A stretch of 64,000 nucleotides of DNA from Microvelia longipes (lineage: Eukaryota > Arthropoda > Insecta > Hemiptera > Veliidae). Position numbers and translations under genes: made by a program. How positions within the stretch are numbered: the first letter of the stretch is position 1; every line of letters begins with the position of its first letter. This document shows, piece after piece, positions 54,980 through 64,000 of the stretch. The stretch covers positions 60,067,908 through 60,131,907 of the forward strand of contig JACMZG010000008.1 of assembly GCA_018340805.1 (NCBI GenBank). Reading direction: 5' to 3'. The notes under the pieces are model-generated. The model was not told the origin of the DNA, did not search any database, and worked only from the letters and a program-made list of their open reading frames with translations.

Positions 54980-56052
54980 GTTTCTCAAATTTCGAGTTAG
55001 GTTTATTAGTATTATTTTCTTAATTTTTCTGGAGTAAATTATTGGTCTGTTCTTACGCTATTTAATTTCTTTTACTTTATATATATTGACATATATTATA
55101 TATATATATATATATATATGTCACTCGTTATATTTGCTTATTAAATAATATTTATTTAATTGTTTTCGAAATACTTATTTTTCTAGCTCGCAAAAATTTT
55201 TGCTCTCTATGTTTGAATAAATTTGATTTATTTTTGTGTAGTAATTCAGTTGTTTATGGTTGGTGAGCAATCAAATTCTTAAGTTTTTTATTAATATTAA
55301 TTATTTAATTATTTCATAATTATTTTATAGTTATTTTATAATTGAATTAAAAACGTATTTATTCTGATAGGGAATTATAGAATTAATTAACGTATTTTGG
55401 TGTAATTTATTATTTCTAGCAACGAAATAAAAAAAAAATCTTTATTTTGCCTTTTATGATTTTTTCATTGTGCCCTTTACTTCTGGTTACTACTATACTA
55501 TAAAGTTAAGTCAGAATTTGGTTGATTTCAGAGTTATTGTAGAGTTAGTTATTTCTTGCTAGTACAAGCTATATTAATCGTGTACAATATTATACATTTG
55601 TGTTATTTTATTACAATTGTTGAAATTTGTCCATTTCCATTTGTCCATGCCCATTTTTTTCTTAGTTGGACTTTGGACCCTCTAATGTATTATTTTGTAT
55701 TTCCTTTGTTTTCTTGGGCAGATTATTTTTTCTATTTTTTACAGTCCTCAATCCTTTTTTCTTAATATTATAAATAATTTTATAAAAATCTGTATTATAC
55801 TATGTTAAGAATATTTATGGTATATTTTTAACTTTGTCATATTGAAGACCTTCTTTTGATTTTCTTCTGATTGAACTCTCTTTTTTTGTCATATTATTTT
55901 TCTTAAGTATTATTATTAATAAAGTTTTCTTTTCTATTCTTACCTCTCTGATTAATAATAGCGTAAACACATTTTTCTTTATTTATTCTAGGGAATTTAA
56001 ACCTCTTTTTCTTTAACAGTTATTTTTATTTCTTTATTTTAAATATTTTAGG
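54980..56052 (+). other. BEL-2 5' leader
   Basis: AT-rich leader of about 1.1 kb between the primer-binding site and Gag, with a TA run at 55077-55120. I see no gene in it. Confidence 0.55.
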
Positions 56053-57208
56053 ATGGGTATCAAAGAAGAAGCTCGCCTAAATATTTTAACTGCCAAGAAA
56101 AATACTTATTTCAACGAGTTCAAGTTTGCTTTGACTTGATAAAAAGCTTGGATAATGACACCAATATTAATCATTTCAGGACACGCTGCCGTGGCCTAAT
56201 GGAAACCAGAGGGAATTTATTGAACTTTTAGATGAAATTAATACTTTAGGCTTAGCTTGTACTCCCCCAGTGAGTCCAAGTTATGCTGCTCTTTCTTCAG
56301 TTGATGACATGATTCAGTCTATAATGGAGGCACTGGAAGGTCTTGATAAAACACCAACTCCAGGCCCCAGTAGCGATGATAGCAGTACTAAGAAACAACT
56401 TCCGCCGTTTCAGCAATCCGTTACAGCTGCTCATGTTTTACCTAAACTCGATCTCCCTACCTTCTCTGGTGACCTATCAGAATGGACCTCTTACTATAAT
56501 TTATTTCTCAGCTTGGTAGATACTAGTCCTACTTTATCAAAAGTACAAAAACTAGTTTATCTCAAGTCTACCCTCAAAGATGAACCTCTAAATTTAATCA
56601 AACATCTACCTGTAACCAATGCAAATTATTCAGTTGCTTGGTCGATATTGGTTAAGCGATATCAACGTAAACGGCATTTGGCAAGTTTTCATTTAGAAAA
56701 ATTGTTTAAACTTGAACCTCTTTCTAACGGGTCTTACTCTCAAATTCGCTCGTTTTATGATATTTTGGCTGAAAATTATGCTGCTCTAGAAGCATTAAAT
56801 ATTAATGAACTTAACGACTTTGTTCTTTTTCACTTAGCGTTCCGAAATCTTGATGGTGCGTCTAGAAAAGGATTTGAAACTCATTTTCTTGAAAAGAAAT
56901 CGAATACTTCATCAACTTCAACCTCAACTACTGCTAGTACTGAATCTATTCCTACGTTTGCTGAGTTAATTAGTTACCTTGAGAATCATTGTAAAATTCT
57001 AGAATCTGCTAACTTTGATACGATGAAGTCAAGTTCTTCTAGAAATCGATACAAACCAACTAAGCCTCAAGATGTTAGGAAAATGCATTTTTCTACTGCT
57101 GAAAAAGGCAGTCAACGCTCACGTGGTTCATCACATAATTATAATCCTCCTACAGCCACTTCTAATCACTTGCCTGCCTCAGGAAACACGGCAAAACATA
57201 AGACCTAA
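56053..57208 (+). pseudogene. BEL-2 Gag, frameshifted
   Basis: The likely start is ATG 56053, which reads MGIKEEARLNIL and stops near 56138. After one or two frame changes the main part is open from 56270 to 57208. It has the BEL Gag motif LPKLDLPTFSGDLSEWTSYY (about 56438-56497) and SVAWSILVKRYQRKRHLASFHLEKLF. The C-terminal end is Ser/Thr-rich and leads toward the zinc knuckles in the next frame. Confidence 0.87.
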
Positions 57209-57704
57209 TTTAGAATGTGTAATTTGTAAAAATCAACATACAATTTACAAATGCCCTCAACTGATAGATATCACTCCTCAACAGCGCTTACAAAAAATAA
57301 CCACGCTCGGTAGGTGTGCTAATTGTTTTGGCAATCACTCTCAGTCAATCTGTAAATCTTCTAATCGGTGCTTTCAATGTGGATTGGCCCATCATACCCT
57401 ATTGCATATCAACAATAATACAGTTGATAATGGTAAGCTCCCTGACCCTGAAAATAAGATTTTTGGTACTGCTCAGGTACCTACCTCTACAGTTTTACTT
57501 AGCACAGCTATGATACACGTGCGCGACTCAGTTGGTGGCTTTGTAACAGCCCGAGTATTGATTGACAGCGGATCGCAGTCTACATTTCTTTATGCATCTT
57601 TTTCTCTCGTCTTGGTCTTCCGCTTCAAAAAACTAACATCCGTGTTTCTGGTATTGGTAATGGTCCTCCTATCAAACCTAAAGGAGTTGCTGATGTTTGC
57701 ATAA
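57195..57704 (+). pseudogene. BEL-2 zinc knuckles and protease
   Basis: Zinc-binding motifs CVICKNQHTIYKC, CANCFGNHSQSIC and CFQCGLAHHTLLH (about 57217-57414) precede an aspartic protease with the normal LIDSGSQSTFL active site (about 57555-57590). The reading frame breaks shortly after the protease core, near 57600, and further stops follow to 58080. Confidence 0.88.
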
Positions 57705-59100
57705 AACCTTGTAATTTATCAGGACCTATTTTAACCTCACCAGTTGTTATTCTAGATAGTTTGACTGGAAAACTGCCAGCCTCACCAGTTCCCGATGGAC
57801 TCAGAGAGAAAATGCTGATCTCCCAATGGCAGATCCATATTTTGCAACACCTGCTCAGGTAGATGGAATAATCGGAGCTGAATTATTCCCTTACATATTT
57901 AAAGGGTCGATATGATAACCTACCTCCAGTTATATCCACAATATTTGGATGGATAATAATGGGTAAAATACCTAACTCAACCTCTATATCTGTCTTAACC
58001 GCAGCTGTTTCTTAGATGACACTCTTCGCAGTTTTTGGGAAACAGAACAACCACCAGTTACCTCACCTCAAGATCCTGAGGATATGGAAGCTGAGTTAAT
58101 TTTTTCATCTCAACATAAGCGTGACGAGAATGGCCGTTATATTGTACCTCTTTTACTCCGTAATGATGACACTTATCAACTTGGTGGTTCATTTGGCTTT
58201 GCAATGAAGTCTCTCTTAAGTTTAGAACGTCGGTTTAAGCGAGACCCTAAACTAAAAGAAGATTACAGTGCCTTCATGTCTGAATACATTGAGCTAGGGC
58301 ATATGAGGAGTTTAAAGGATGAGATTCATACCTCACCATGCTGTCGTAAACCCTTGTAGTACAACAACAAAACTCCGTTGTCTTTAATGGCTCAGCTAGA
58401 TCTGAGTCTGGCTACTCTTTAAACGATAAGCTTATACTGGCGGGAAAATGACATCACAGTTATTATTTTAAAATATCGCTGTCATCAGATTGTGTTCACT
58501 GCTGATATATGTATGTTTAGGCAAGTAAACATTCTACCTGAAGATACTAAGTATCAGCGCATACTGTGGCGGTTCTCACCTGAAGATCCTGTCACAGAAT
58601 ACACTCTTTTAACTGTTACTTATGGGCTTCGCTCTGCCCTTACTTAGCAGGACGTTCACTACATCAACTTGCTGCTGACGAAGGAGCGTCTCTTTCTAGG
58701 GCTGCACAAGTTATTACAGAAGAATGCTTCGTAGATGACCTTTTGACCGGGGCAAACTCTGTTTCTGCCGCTCTTCAGCTTCAATCTGACGTCACTACAC
58801 TTCTCTCCAAAGGTTGTTTCAAATTGCGAAAGTGGAGCAGTAACCATTCTGATTTACTGTCTCAAGTCCCATCTGAAGATATACAAACACCCCTTATCTT
58901 TAATACTGATGAGGCCACAACAGTGAAAGTGTTAGGATTACAGTGGTGTCCCAAATCTGATGCTTTCTGTATATTATCTCTGCTGTTACACCTCGCTTTA
59001 CAAAGAGAGCTATACTCTCGGATATTTCAAAATTATTTGATCCCATGGGCTGGTTAGCACCAGTTGTCTTCTTAGCTAAGTACTTGATTCAGCGGCTTTG
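57705..59100 (+). pseudogene. BEL-2 linker and reverse transcriptase, heavily broken
   Basis: Pieces are visible in different frames. 58084-58359 has GRYIVPLLLRND, SLLSLERRFKRDPKLKEDYSAFMSEYIELGHM. Near 58500 there is a degraded first-Asp block (FTADICMFRQV). Near 58720 the second catalytic block reads ECFVDDLLTG. 58743-59057 has CFKLRKWSSNHSDLL and VKVLGLQWCPKSDAF. At least five frame breaks; inactive. Confidence 0.85.
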
Positions 59101-61250
59101 TTGTGCGGTGCTGATTGGATGCAGATATTCCCGAAGACATCAAACATGTTTGGGAAAGGCTTACTAGTCAACTTACTCTCCTCTCAAAACTCTCTCTACC
59201 TCGATTAATAATACCAGATTGTCCAACAGACCTCTCGTTACTTGTGTTTTCAGATGCAAGCGAAAAAGGATATGCTGCAGTTGCATACCTCCATGCATAT
59301 GACTATTCGACTAATACCTCTACAGTTTCCCTCCTTATGGGAAAATCTCGGGTTGCGCCTCTAAAAACCATCACAGTTCCCCGATTGGAACTCTGTGGAG
59401 CAGTACTAGCAGCACAACTTATTCACTTTCTTTCCTCTTCTTTCCCTTCATTTATTAATATTAACCACACATTTGCTTTCACTGATTCAACAACTGTTCT
59501 AGGATGGATCAGGACTCCACCCACCTCTTAAAGACGTTGTGTCAAACCGAGTTGTGCAAATTCTAGATCTAGTATGCCCTCCAAGTGGTACTATGTATCT
59601 ACTTTAGAAAACCCTGCTGATTGTGCCAGTCGCGGGTTGCTGCCTCAAAACCTCATTGATCATCCTCTTTGGTTTAATGGTCCTCCATGGCTTTGTAAAC
59701 CATCTACAGAGTGGCCATTAAACTCGATCGCAACCTCATCTTCTGAACTTCCGGAACTTCGACCTGAAAGGAATATCGTTGTTAGTACCTTACACTCTAA
59801 GTCAGCTGAAGTTCATGAGTGCAATGAGTTGATTGCTAGGTTTTCTAGCTACACATCTTTAAAACGATTCACTGCTCGAGCACTCATACTCTCCCAAACT
59901 CGACAACCTCGACACAGTGGGCCTCTTACAACCGAAGAGCTCAATGCTGCGCTCATTCGAATTGTTACTTTAGAGCAAGCAATTCATTTCAAAGAAGACA
60001 TAACCTGTCTAAAACGAGGTGACTTACCATCGTACTCTCTCAAAACCCTTAACCCTTTTATAGATTCGGTGGGAGTTGTCAGGGTGGGAGGTAGACTGCG
60101 TCATGCTGATATAGCTTTTGATTCTCGCCACCCCATTTTATTACCAAAAAAATGTGTTCTTACCAACATGATCATTGATTATTTTCATGTCAAATATTGC
60201 CACGTGGGACCTAGAACACTTCAATCTATAATTGTGCGATCGTTCTGGATAATCTCTGCCCGTCAAACTATCAGGTCTAGATTAAGTAAATGTCTGCCAT
60301 GTTTGAAAATGCGAACCGCACATCTTCAACCTCTAATGAGTGATTTACCTTTATCTCGAGTGCGCCAAGCCCGTCCATTCCTTGTGGTCGGAACTGACTT
60401 TGGAGGGCCTTTCACCATGAAAGAGAGTAACCTACGCAAATCAAGAACCTCTAAAGTGTACCTGTGCTTATTTGTCTGTTTCACTACAAAAGCAGTTCAC
60501 TTAGAAATAGTGACAAGTTTATCGACAGAAGCTTTCCTAGCAGCATTTGATCGGTTTATAAGTCGTCGTGGTCTGTGCACCGACATATACAGTGATTGTG
60601 GGACCACTATGTTGGTGCTAGTACCTACTTCACTGCTCTTCATCGCTATTTGCTTCAATCGCGTAATAAGGAGATTGTCTTCAACCACTTTAGTGATTTG
60701 CAGATTAAATGGCATTTTAATCCGCCTTCAGCTCCACATTTTGGTGGCCTCTGGGAGGCTGGTATTAAATCCGCCAAACATCTTATGAGAAAGGTAATAG
60801 GTGAACGACCTTTAACCTATGAAGAATACTCCACCTTTTTTTGCAAAGTAGAGGCTATTCTCAATTCTAGGCCTCTTTGCTCTAACTCTGTTGATCCACA
60901 TGAATTCGATGTATTGACGCCCGGCCATTTTCTGGTTGGTGGCCCACTCACTGCACCCATCGAAAGAGACCTGACCGAAATATCTCAAAATAGACTGAAA
61001 AGATGGGAACTCCTTCGAGGCATCCCAGTCTTTCTGGTGTCGTTGGCAGCATGAATATATCCATACTCTTACACAACGACAGAAATGGACGAAACATCAA
61101 CCTAGTGTAAAAGTAAAAGACTTAGTTTTGGTCAATGTTGGGAAAACTCCTCCCTTCTGTTGGACGATAGGCGTGTAATTGCCACTCACCCAGGAAAGGA
61201 TAACACAGTAAGGGTTGTTACTGTCCGCACACCTCAAGGAGTATACTGTA
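59101..61250 (+). pseudogene. BEL-2 RNase H and integrase
   Basis: RNase H: LLVFSDASEKGYAAVAYL (about 59235-59290), VPRLELCGAVLAAQLI, FAFTDSTTVLGW. A stop near 59530 is followed by the linker WYYVSTLENPADCASRGL. Integrase: HVKYCHVGPRTLQSI ... CLPCLKM (HHCC, about 60187-60310), VGTDFGGPF (first Asp, about 60390), IYSDCGTTM (second Asp, about 60588) in 59574-60788. A frame change near 60600 leads to WHFNPPSAPHFGGLWEAG (with the catalytic Glu) and EAILNSRPLC in 60596-61054. HPGKDNTVRVVTVRTPQGVY at about 61186-61245 is the last block before the MITE. Confidence 0.9.
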
Positions 61251-62044
61251 CTAGACGTTGTAGCGAGCCATTTGGTTAACACTTCTAGTATAGTGTATAT
61301 TACTGTGTAGGTAGGTATTTGAGTATATCTAGTGAGAGAGGGTGAGATAATACTCTTGCGTCTCCAGGCAACCAAAAGCGAGAGGGCTCGTCTCTATAGA
61401 CATAGATATTTCCTTATTCATTATACTATTTATGACCGCAAATCTAATATCAAATTATTTTTTAAATGCTAATCTCTTGCACCTACTTTTTTAAAAAATA
61501 TTTTGATTTATTCTTCAAGAAATCAAGCTGTGTCTTCATTATTGATTCAAAGTAAAATAATAGAGATTAACGATAGATCTCATCAGACATAGAACTATAA
61601 TAATATGAAGTACTGTTTAATTTAAATAAAATACAATAAAACAGAGAAAGAAGGAAAACAATTGACTTGAGTTCTATACAATTTCATTACTTTAAATTAT
61701 TAACTCATAACAAAAAGATACAAAAAATACATAACACACACAAAAATCGAAGATTTAGACGAACAAACGATGATTAATTTATTAATATGAATCTTATAAA
61801 ATTAATATCAATTTAATTAATAGGAATCTTTAAAATTAATATCATTATTAATCATTACGGTCTTAATTAAATTAATAATGCTTTACGAGGTATAATAAGG
61901 AAGAACTGTAAAAATCTGAAGGGTAGAGAATAGAAAGACCTTGTAGTTGACCGAGGGGGGAAGTGGAATCGTATATCTCCCATCTCACTGCGAGCTGAAA
62001 CAACTAATATAAGTGTTAACCAAATGGCTCGCTACAACGTCTAG
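61251..62044. mobile_element. MITE inserted in the end of BEL-2 pol
   Basis: The terminal inverted repeats of 34 bp are perfect: the left end starts CTAGACGTTGTAGCGAGCC and the right end is its exact complement. TGTA flanks both ends (61247-61250 and 62045-62048) and is the likely target duplication. The 794-bp interior is AT-rich and has no transposase ORF. Pol coding resumes directly after it. Confidence 0.9.
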
Positions 62045-62094
62045 TGTATACCGGTAGGCCAGTAGTTAAGCTGGCTTTAATTCCAGAAAACTAA
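62045..62094 (+). pseudogene. BEL-2 pol C-terminal tail after the MITE
   Basis: The plus strand reads VYTGRPVVKLALIPEN then TAA, matching the RPVIKL tail of BEL-1 pol (46853-46880). It is separated from the rest of pol by the MITE. The original reading probably ran directly from GVY at 61240 to this tail. Confidence 0.85.
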
Positions 62095-62318
62095 AATTAT
62101 CTTTTCCCCTTCTTATCAGATACGTTTTCTTTTGTTCTTAGGTTTTTTGTATTTTTTCCTTCATAGTATTTCGTATTATTTTTCTTAGTTTCGAATGGAT
62201 TCGCTTTAGTTTGACTCGGACAAATTAACCAAGTCTTTAAAATTTTGAAAGGTTCATTTTCTTTTGAATTAAGTTTGTTTCTTTAGTACTCTTCTGAAAC
62301 TGTTGTTTCGGTGGGGTA
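62095..62318 (+). other. BEL-2 3' untranslated region and polypurine tract
   Basis: AT-rich 3' region that ends with TTTCGGTGGGGTA directly before the right LTR; the GGTGGGG part is the likely plus-strand primer. Confidence 0.65.
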
Positions 62319-62697
62319 TGTTGATTTGCTCTATTATTTTTTTAGATTTTCTTATAGTTATAATTATAGATAAAAGTTCGCCACTTGTTTACGTTTACTG
62401 AGTGGGGTCTCTCTGCCACTGTGTAGGGAAGTCAGTATGTTATATGTTACGCTACTCAACCCCTTGTTTACCTCACCTCTCTATATTTTACGTAAACTCA
62501 TTATTATTAAGTTTAGAAGATTAGTCAGTTTTTGGGTTTTGGATTCTCAAAAATATCTATACAGGAAATTTGGAGGACTTCTCTCTGGAGGGCCCTCCCG
62601 ACAATCACCTTCACATCAAAAAAGGTACCTCACCTCACCTCTTTATTTAAAGTCTCTCTTAACATATTTTTTCTCTAATTTGGCATACTAATAAACA
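62319..62697 (+). repeat. BEL-2 right LTR
   Basis: 379 bp, TGTTGATTTGC to ACTAATAAACA. Compared with the left LTR it is 12 bp shorter, mostly through single-base losses. Confidence 0.9.
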
Positions 62698-64000
62698 GTT
62701 AGTAATATTATCTTAGGTTAAGATCCCAATTTATATATAATGCGTTATTATTAAAATAAATTATGGCCAACTATAGATAACACTTTGAGCGTAACGGTTA
62801 TTATTACCACACGAGGTGGTTCTCTCAGGGGTTATTCGTAATGCCGTAATCTTCGCAAACCTCTTATTATTATAATCTCAACCCTATTAATAAGACAATC
62901 AGGAATAAACCTCTGCCATTGAAGAATATTGCCAAAAATATATAGGGGTAATAAAGCAAATCTCTTCAATATCTTTAGTTATGATGGTGATAGTGATAGG
63001 TATTAAAGAGAGTTGATAGATCACATAGCAAGTAGGTCATGTCATTTGGCCCGTTTGCTACCTTCCTTAGGTAGAAGCAGTGTTTCTACCTTATGATTCG
63101 AAGCGTATCTTACAGTAGGGACTTTCAAAAGCTTTAACTTGAAATATAAGCTTTCTTGCTCTTAAACCGTAAGGCAGAAATATAAACGTATTTTGTATGC
63201 ATAAACTACAATTAAGGTTAGATATCTTTTACGATTACTCTAAAATCGCACAGACTTGAACCCACTAGCCAAAATTTGGATTTGGAAATTTAAAGATTTC
63301 CATCCTTCGCATTAAAATCAAACAGGCCCCGATCGGTATCGAATCCCAAACAGTCTAGGTGGTAGACACACATAACCATTACGTCGCTGGGATATCCAAC
63401 GTCTTTAGTTTCAGCTTACAACAGAACATAGTATTAAAATATTTGACATCTTTGGCTTCAGTTACATTATAAGAATTTTATCTTATATTTGTTATTCTTC
63501 ACAGACTTAGATACTCCTCACAGGATTTGTTTTTTACTCTTCTTTTTATCTAAAGGTTTTTATGTTTCAAAACATTTTTCCCCAGATAAACACTTGAAGA
63601 AATTCTGAAAATAAAACATTCAAAAGGTGTAAAAATTCAATGCATCCCTACAGTTTATAAGAATTTTATAAAATACCTTTTTTCTAGAAAATATTTTCAT
63701 GGTGGAAGAAAATTACATATTATCTACTTCCTCGAGTGTCGTTTAATATGATTAAAAGGGCAATGTTAGATTATTTAACTCGTCTTATTCATCATTGTTA
63801 TAAATTATTATTCATCGCTTTTATTCAAGTTGTTAGTTGTTTCTGAGTACAAATCCATTTGGTGATTGTCCTGAAGCTAGAAGGTAGATTGTCCTGAAGG
63901 TAAAAGGTGGCTATTAGTAATTAGTAAGAGCAACACCATTTAGTATATTTCGACTATGCTTTTACTTACTTCTGGATGCCAAAGAAGGCCAATGCCAAAA
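62698..64000. other. AT-rich tail without recognisable gene
   Basis: I see no coding gene. It contains the tRNA-like fragment at about 63316-63405 described separately. The last 200 bp carry two near-identical GATTGTCCTGAAG copies (about 63860 and 63890). Confidence 0.5.
63316..63405 (-). other. tRNA-derived fragment (possible SINE head)
   Basis: The minus strand has GTAATGGTTATGTGTGTCT, like a tRNA D arm and anticodon stem start. A small hairpin GTCT/AGAC with a 7-nt loop follows (CAC in the anticodon position), then GGGATTCGATACCG, like a T arm. It resembles a degenerate tRNA-Val. Without a good acceptor stem it is better read as a SINE or pseudogene. Confidence 0.45.

Larger units (their letters stand above)
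54566..62697 (+). mobile_element. BEL/Pao LTR retrotransposon BEL-2, decayed
   Basis: Plus-strand element of 8.1 kb with LTRs of 391 and 379 bp, a primer-binding site after the left LTR and a purine tract before the right LTR. Gag, protease, RT (FVDD), RNase H and integrase are recognisable but split by many stops and frameshifts, and a 794-bp MITE interrupts the last codons of pol. Flanking bases TTTAG (left) and GTTAG (right) may be an imperfect 5-bp target duplication. It is unrelated in LTR sequence to BEL-1. Confidence 0.92.

Overview
The window is a transposon-dense, AT-rich stretch of animal nuclear DNA, almost certainly from an arthropod and most likely an insect. The host is inferred from broken copies of 28S ribosomal DNA that carry R1- and R2-type non-LTR retrotransposons at their exact canonical 28S target sites, together with BEL/Pao, Copia and mariner elements. 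I cannot name the species. No intact host protein-coding gene is recognisable; nearly every convincing ORF belongs to a mobile element.

Layout. 1-3068: AT-rich flank and a 1000-N gap. 3069-4668: 3' part of 28S (minus strand). 4669-6402: a 5'-truncated R2 of one lineage (R2-B). 6403-6696: a 294-bp piece of 28S. 6697 to about 14460: a long, nearly complete R2 of a second lineage (R2-A) with two extra ORFs upstream of the R2 polyprotein. The second of these is a Gag-like protein with three zinc knuckles, linked to the polyprotein by a TAA-A-ATG junction. The 5' region carries two 320-bp tandem repeats bounded by TGACGTCA-type palindromes. 14505-24732: AT-rich DNA with two decayed mariner transposases of different type. 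24733-27020: rDNA intergenic spacer, with GC-rich subrepeats, a palindromic MITE-like element, a pentanucleotide repeat and the 28S 3' flank. 27020-28277: 28S up to the R1 site. 28278-33384: a 5'-truncated R1 with Gag and APE-RT ORFs. 33385-35455: 28S interrupted at the R2 site by a 421-bp R2-A 3' end. 35456-39774: a Copia element inserted in 28S and missing its 5' end. 39775-48199: a BEL/Pao element (BEL-1) with two LTRs. 48200-54565: minisatellites, a 702-bp foldback element, roughly 150-bp repeats, tRNA-like fragments and TA repeats. 54566-62697: a second, more decayed BEL/Pao element (BEL-2), with a MITE in the last codons of pol. 62698-64000: AT-rich tail with a tRNA-derived fragment.

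The parts form a layered rDNA graveyard. R1 and R2 target 28S by target-primed reverse transcription, and Copia and BEL lie next to or inside these copies. Two junctions, at about 6402 and 33384, join the 5' end of a truncated R2 or R1 directly to a 28S fragment that reads past the insertion site. This fits template jumping onto rRNA, very large target duplications, or misassembly. Small indels are frequent even in conserved 28S, so some ORF frameshifts may be consensus errors.

The most interesting item is the R2-A element: an R2-type (three zinc fingers, Myb, RT, restriction-like endonuclease) retrotransposon with a Gag-like ORF1, an unidentified further ORF, and repeated promoter-like 5' DNA. 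To my knowledge, R2 elements are otherwise single-ORF and depend on rRNA co-transcription.
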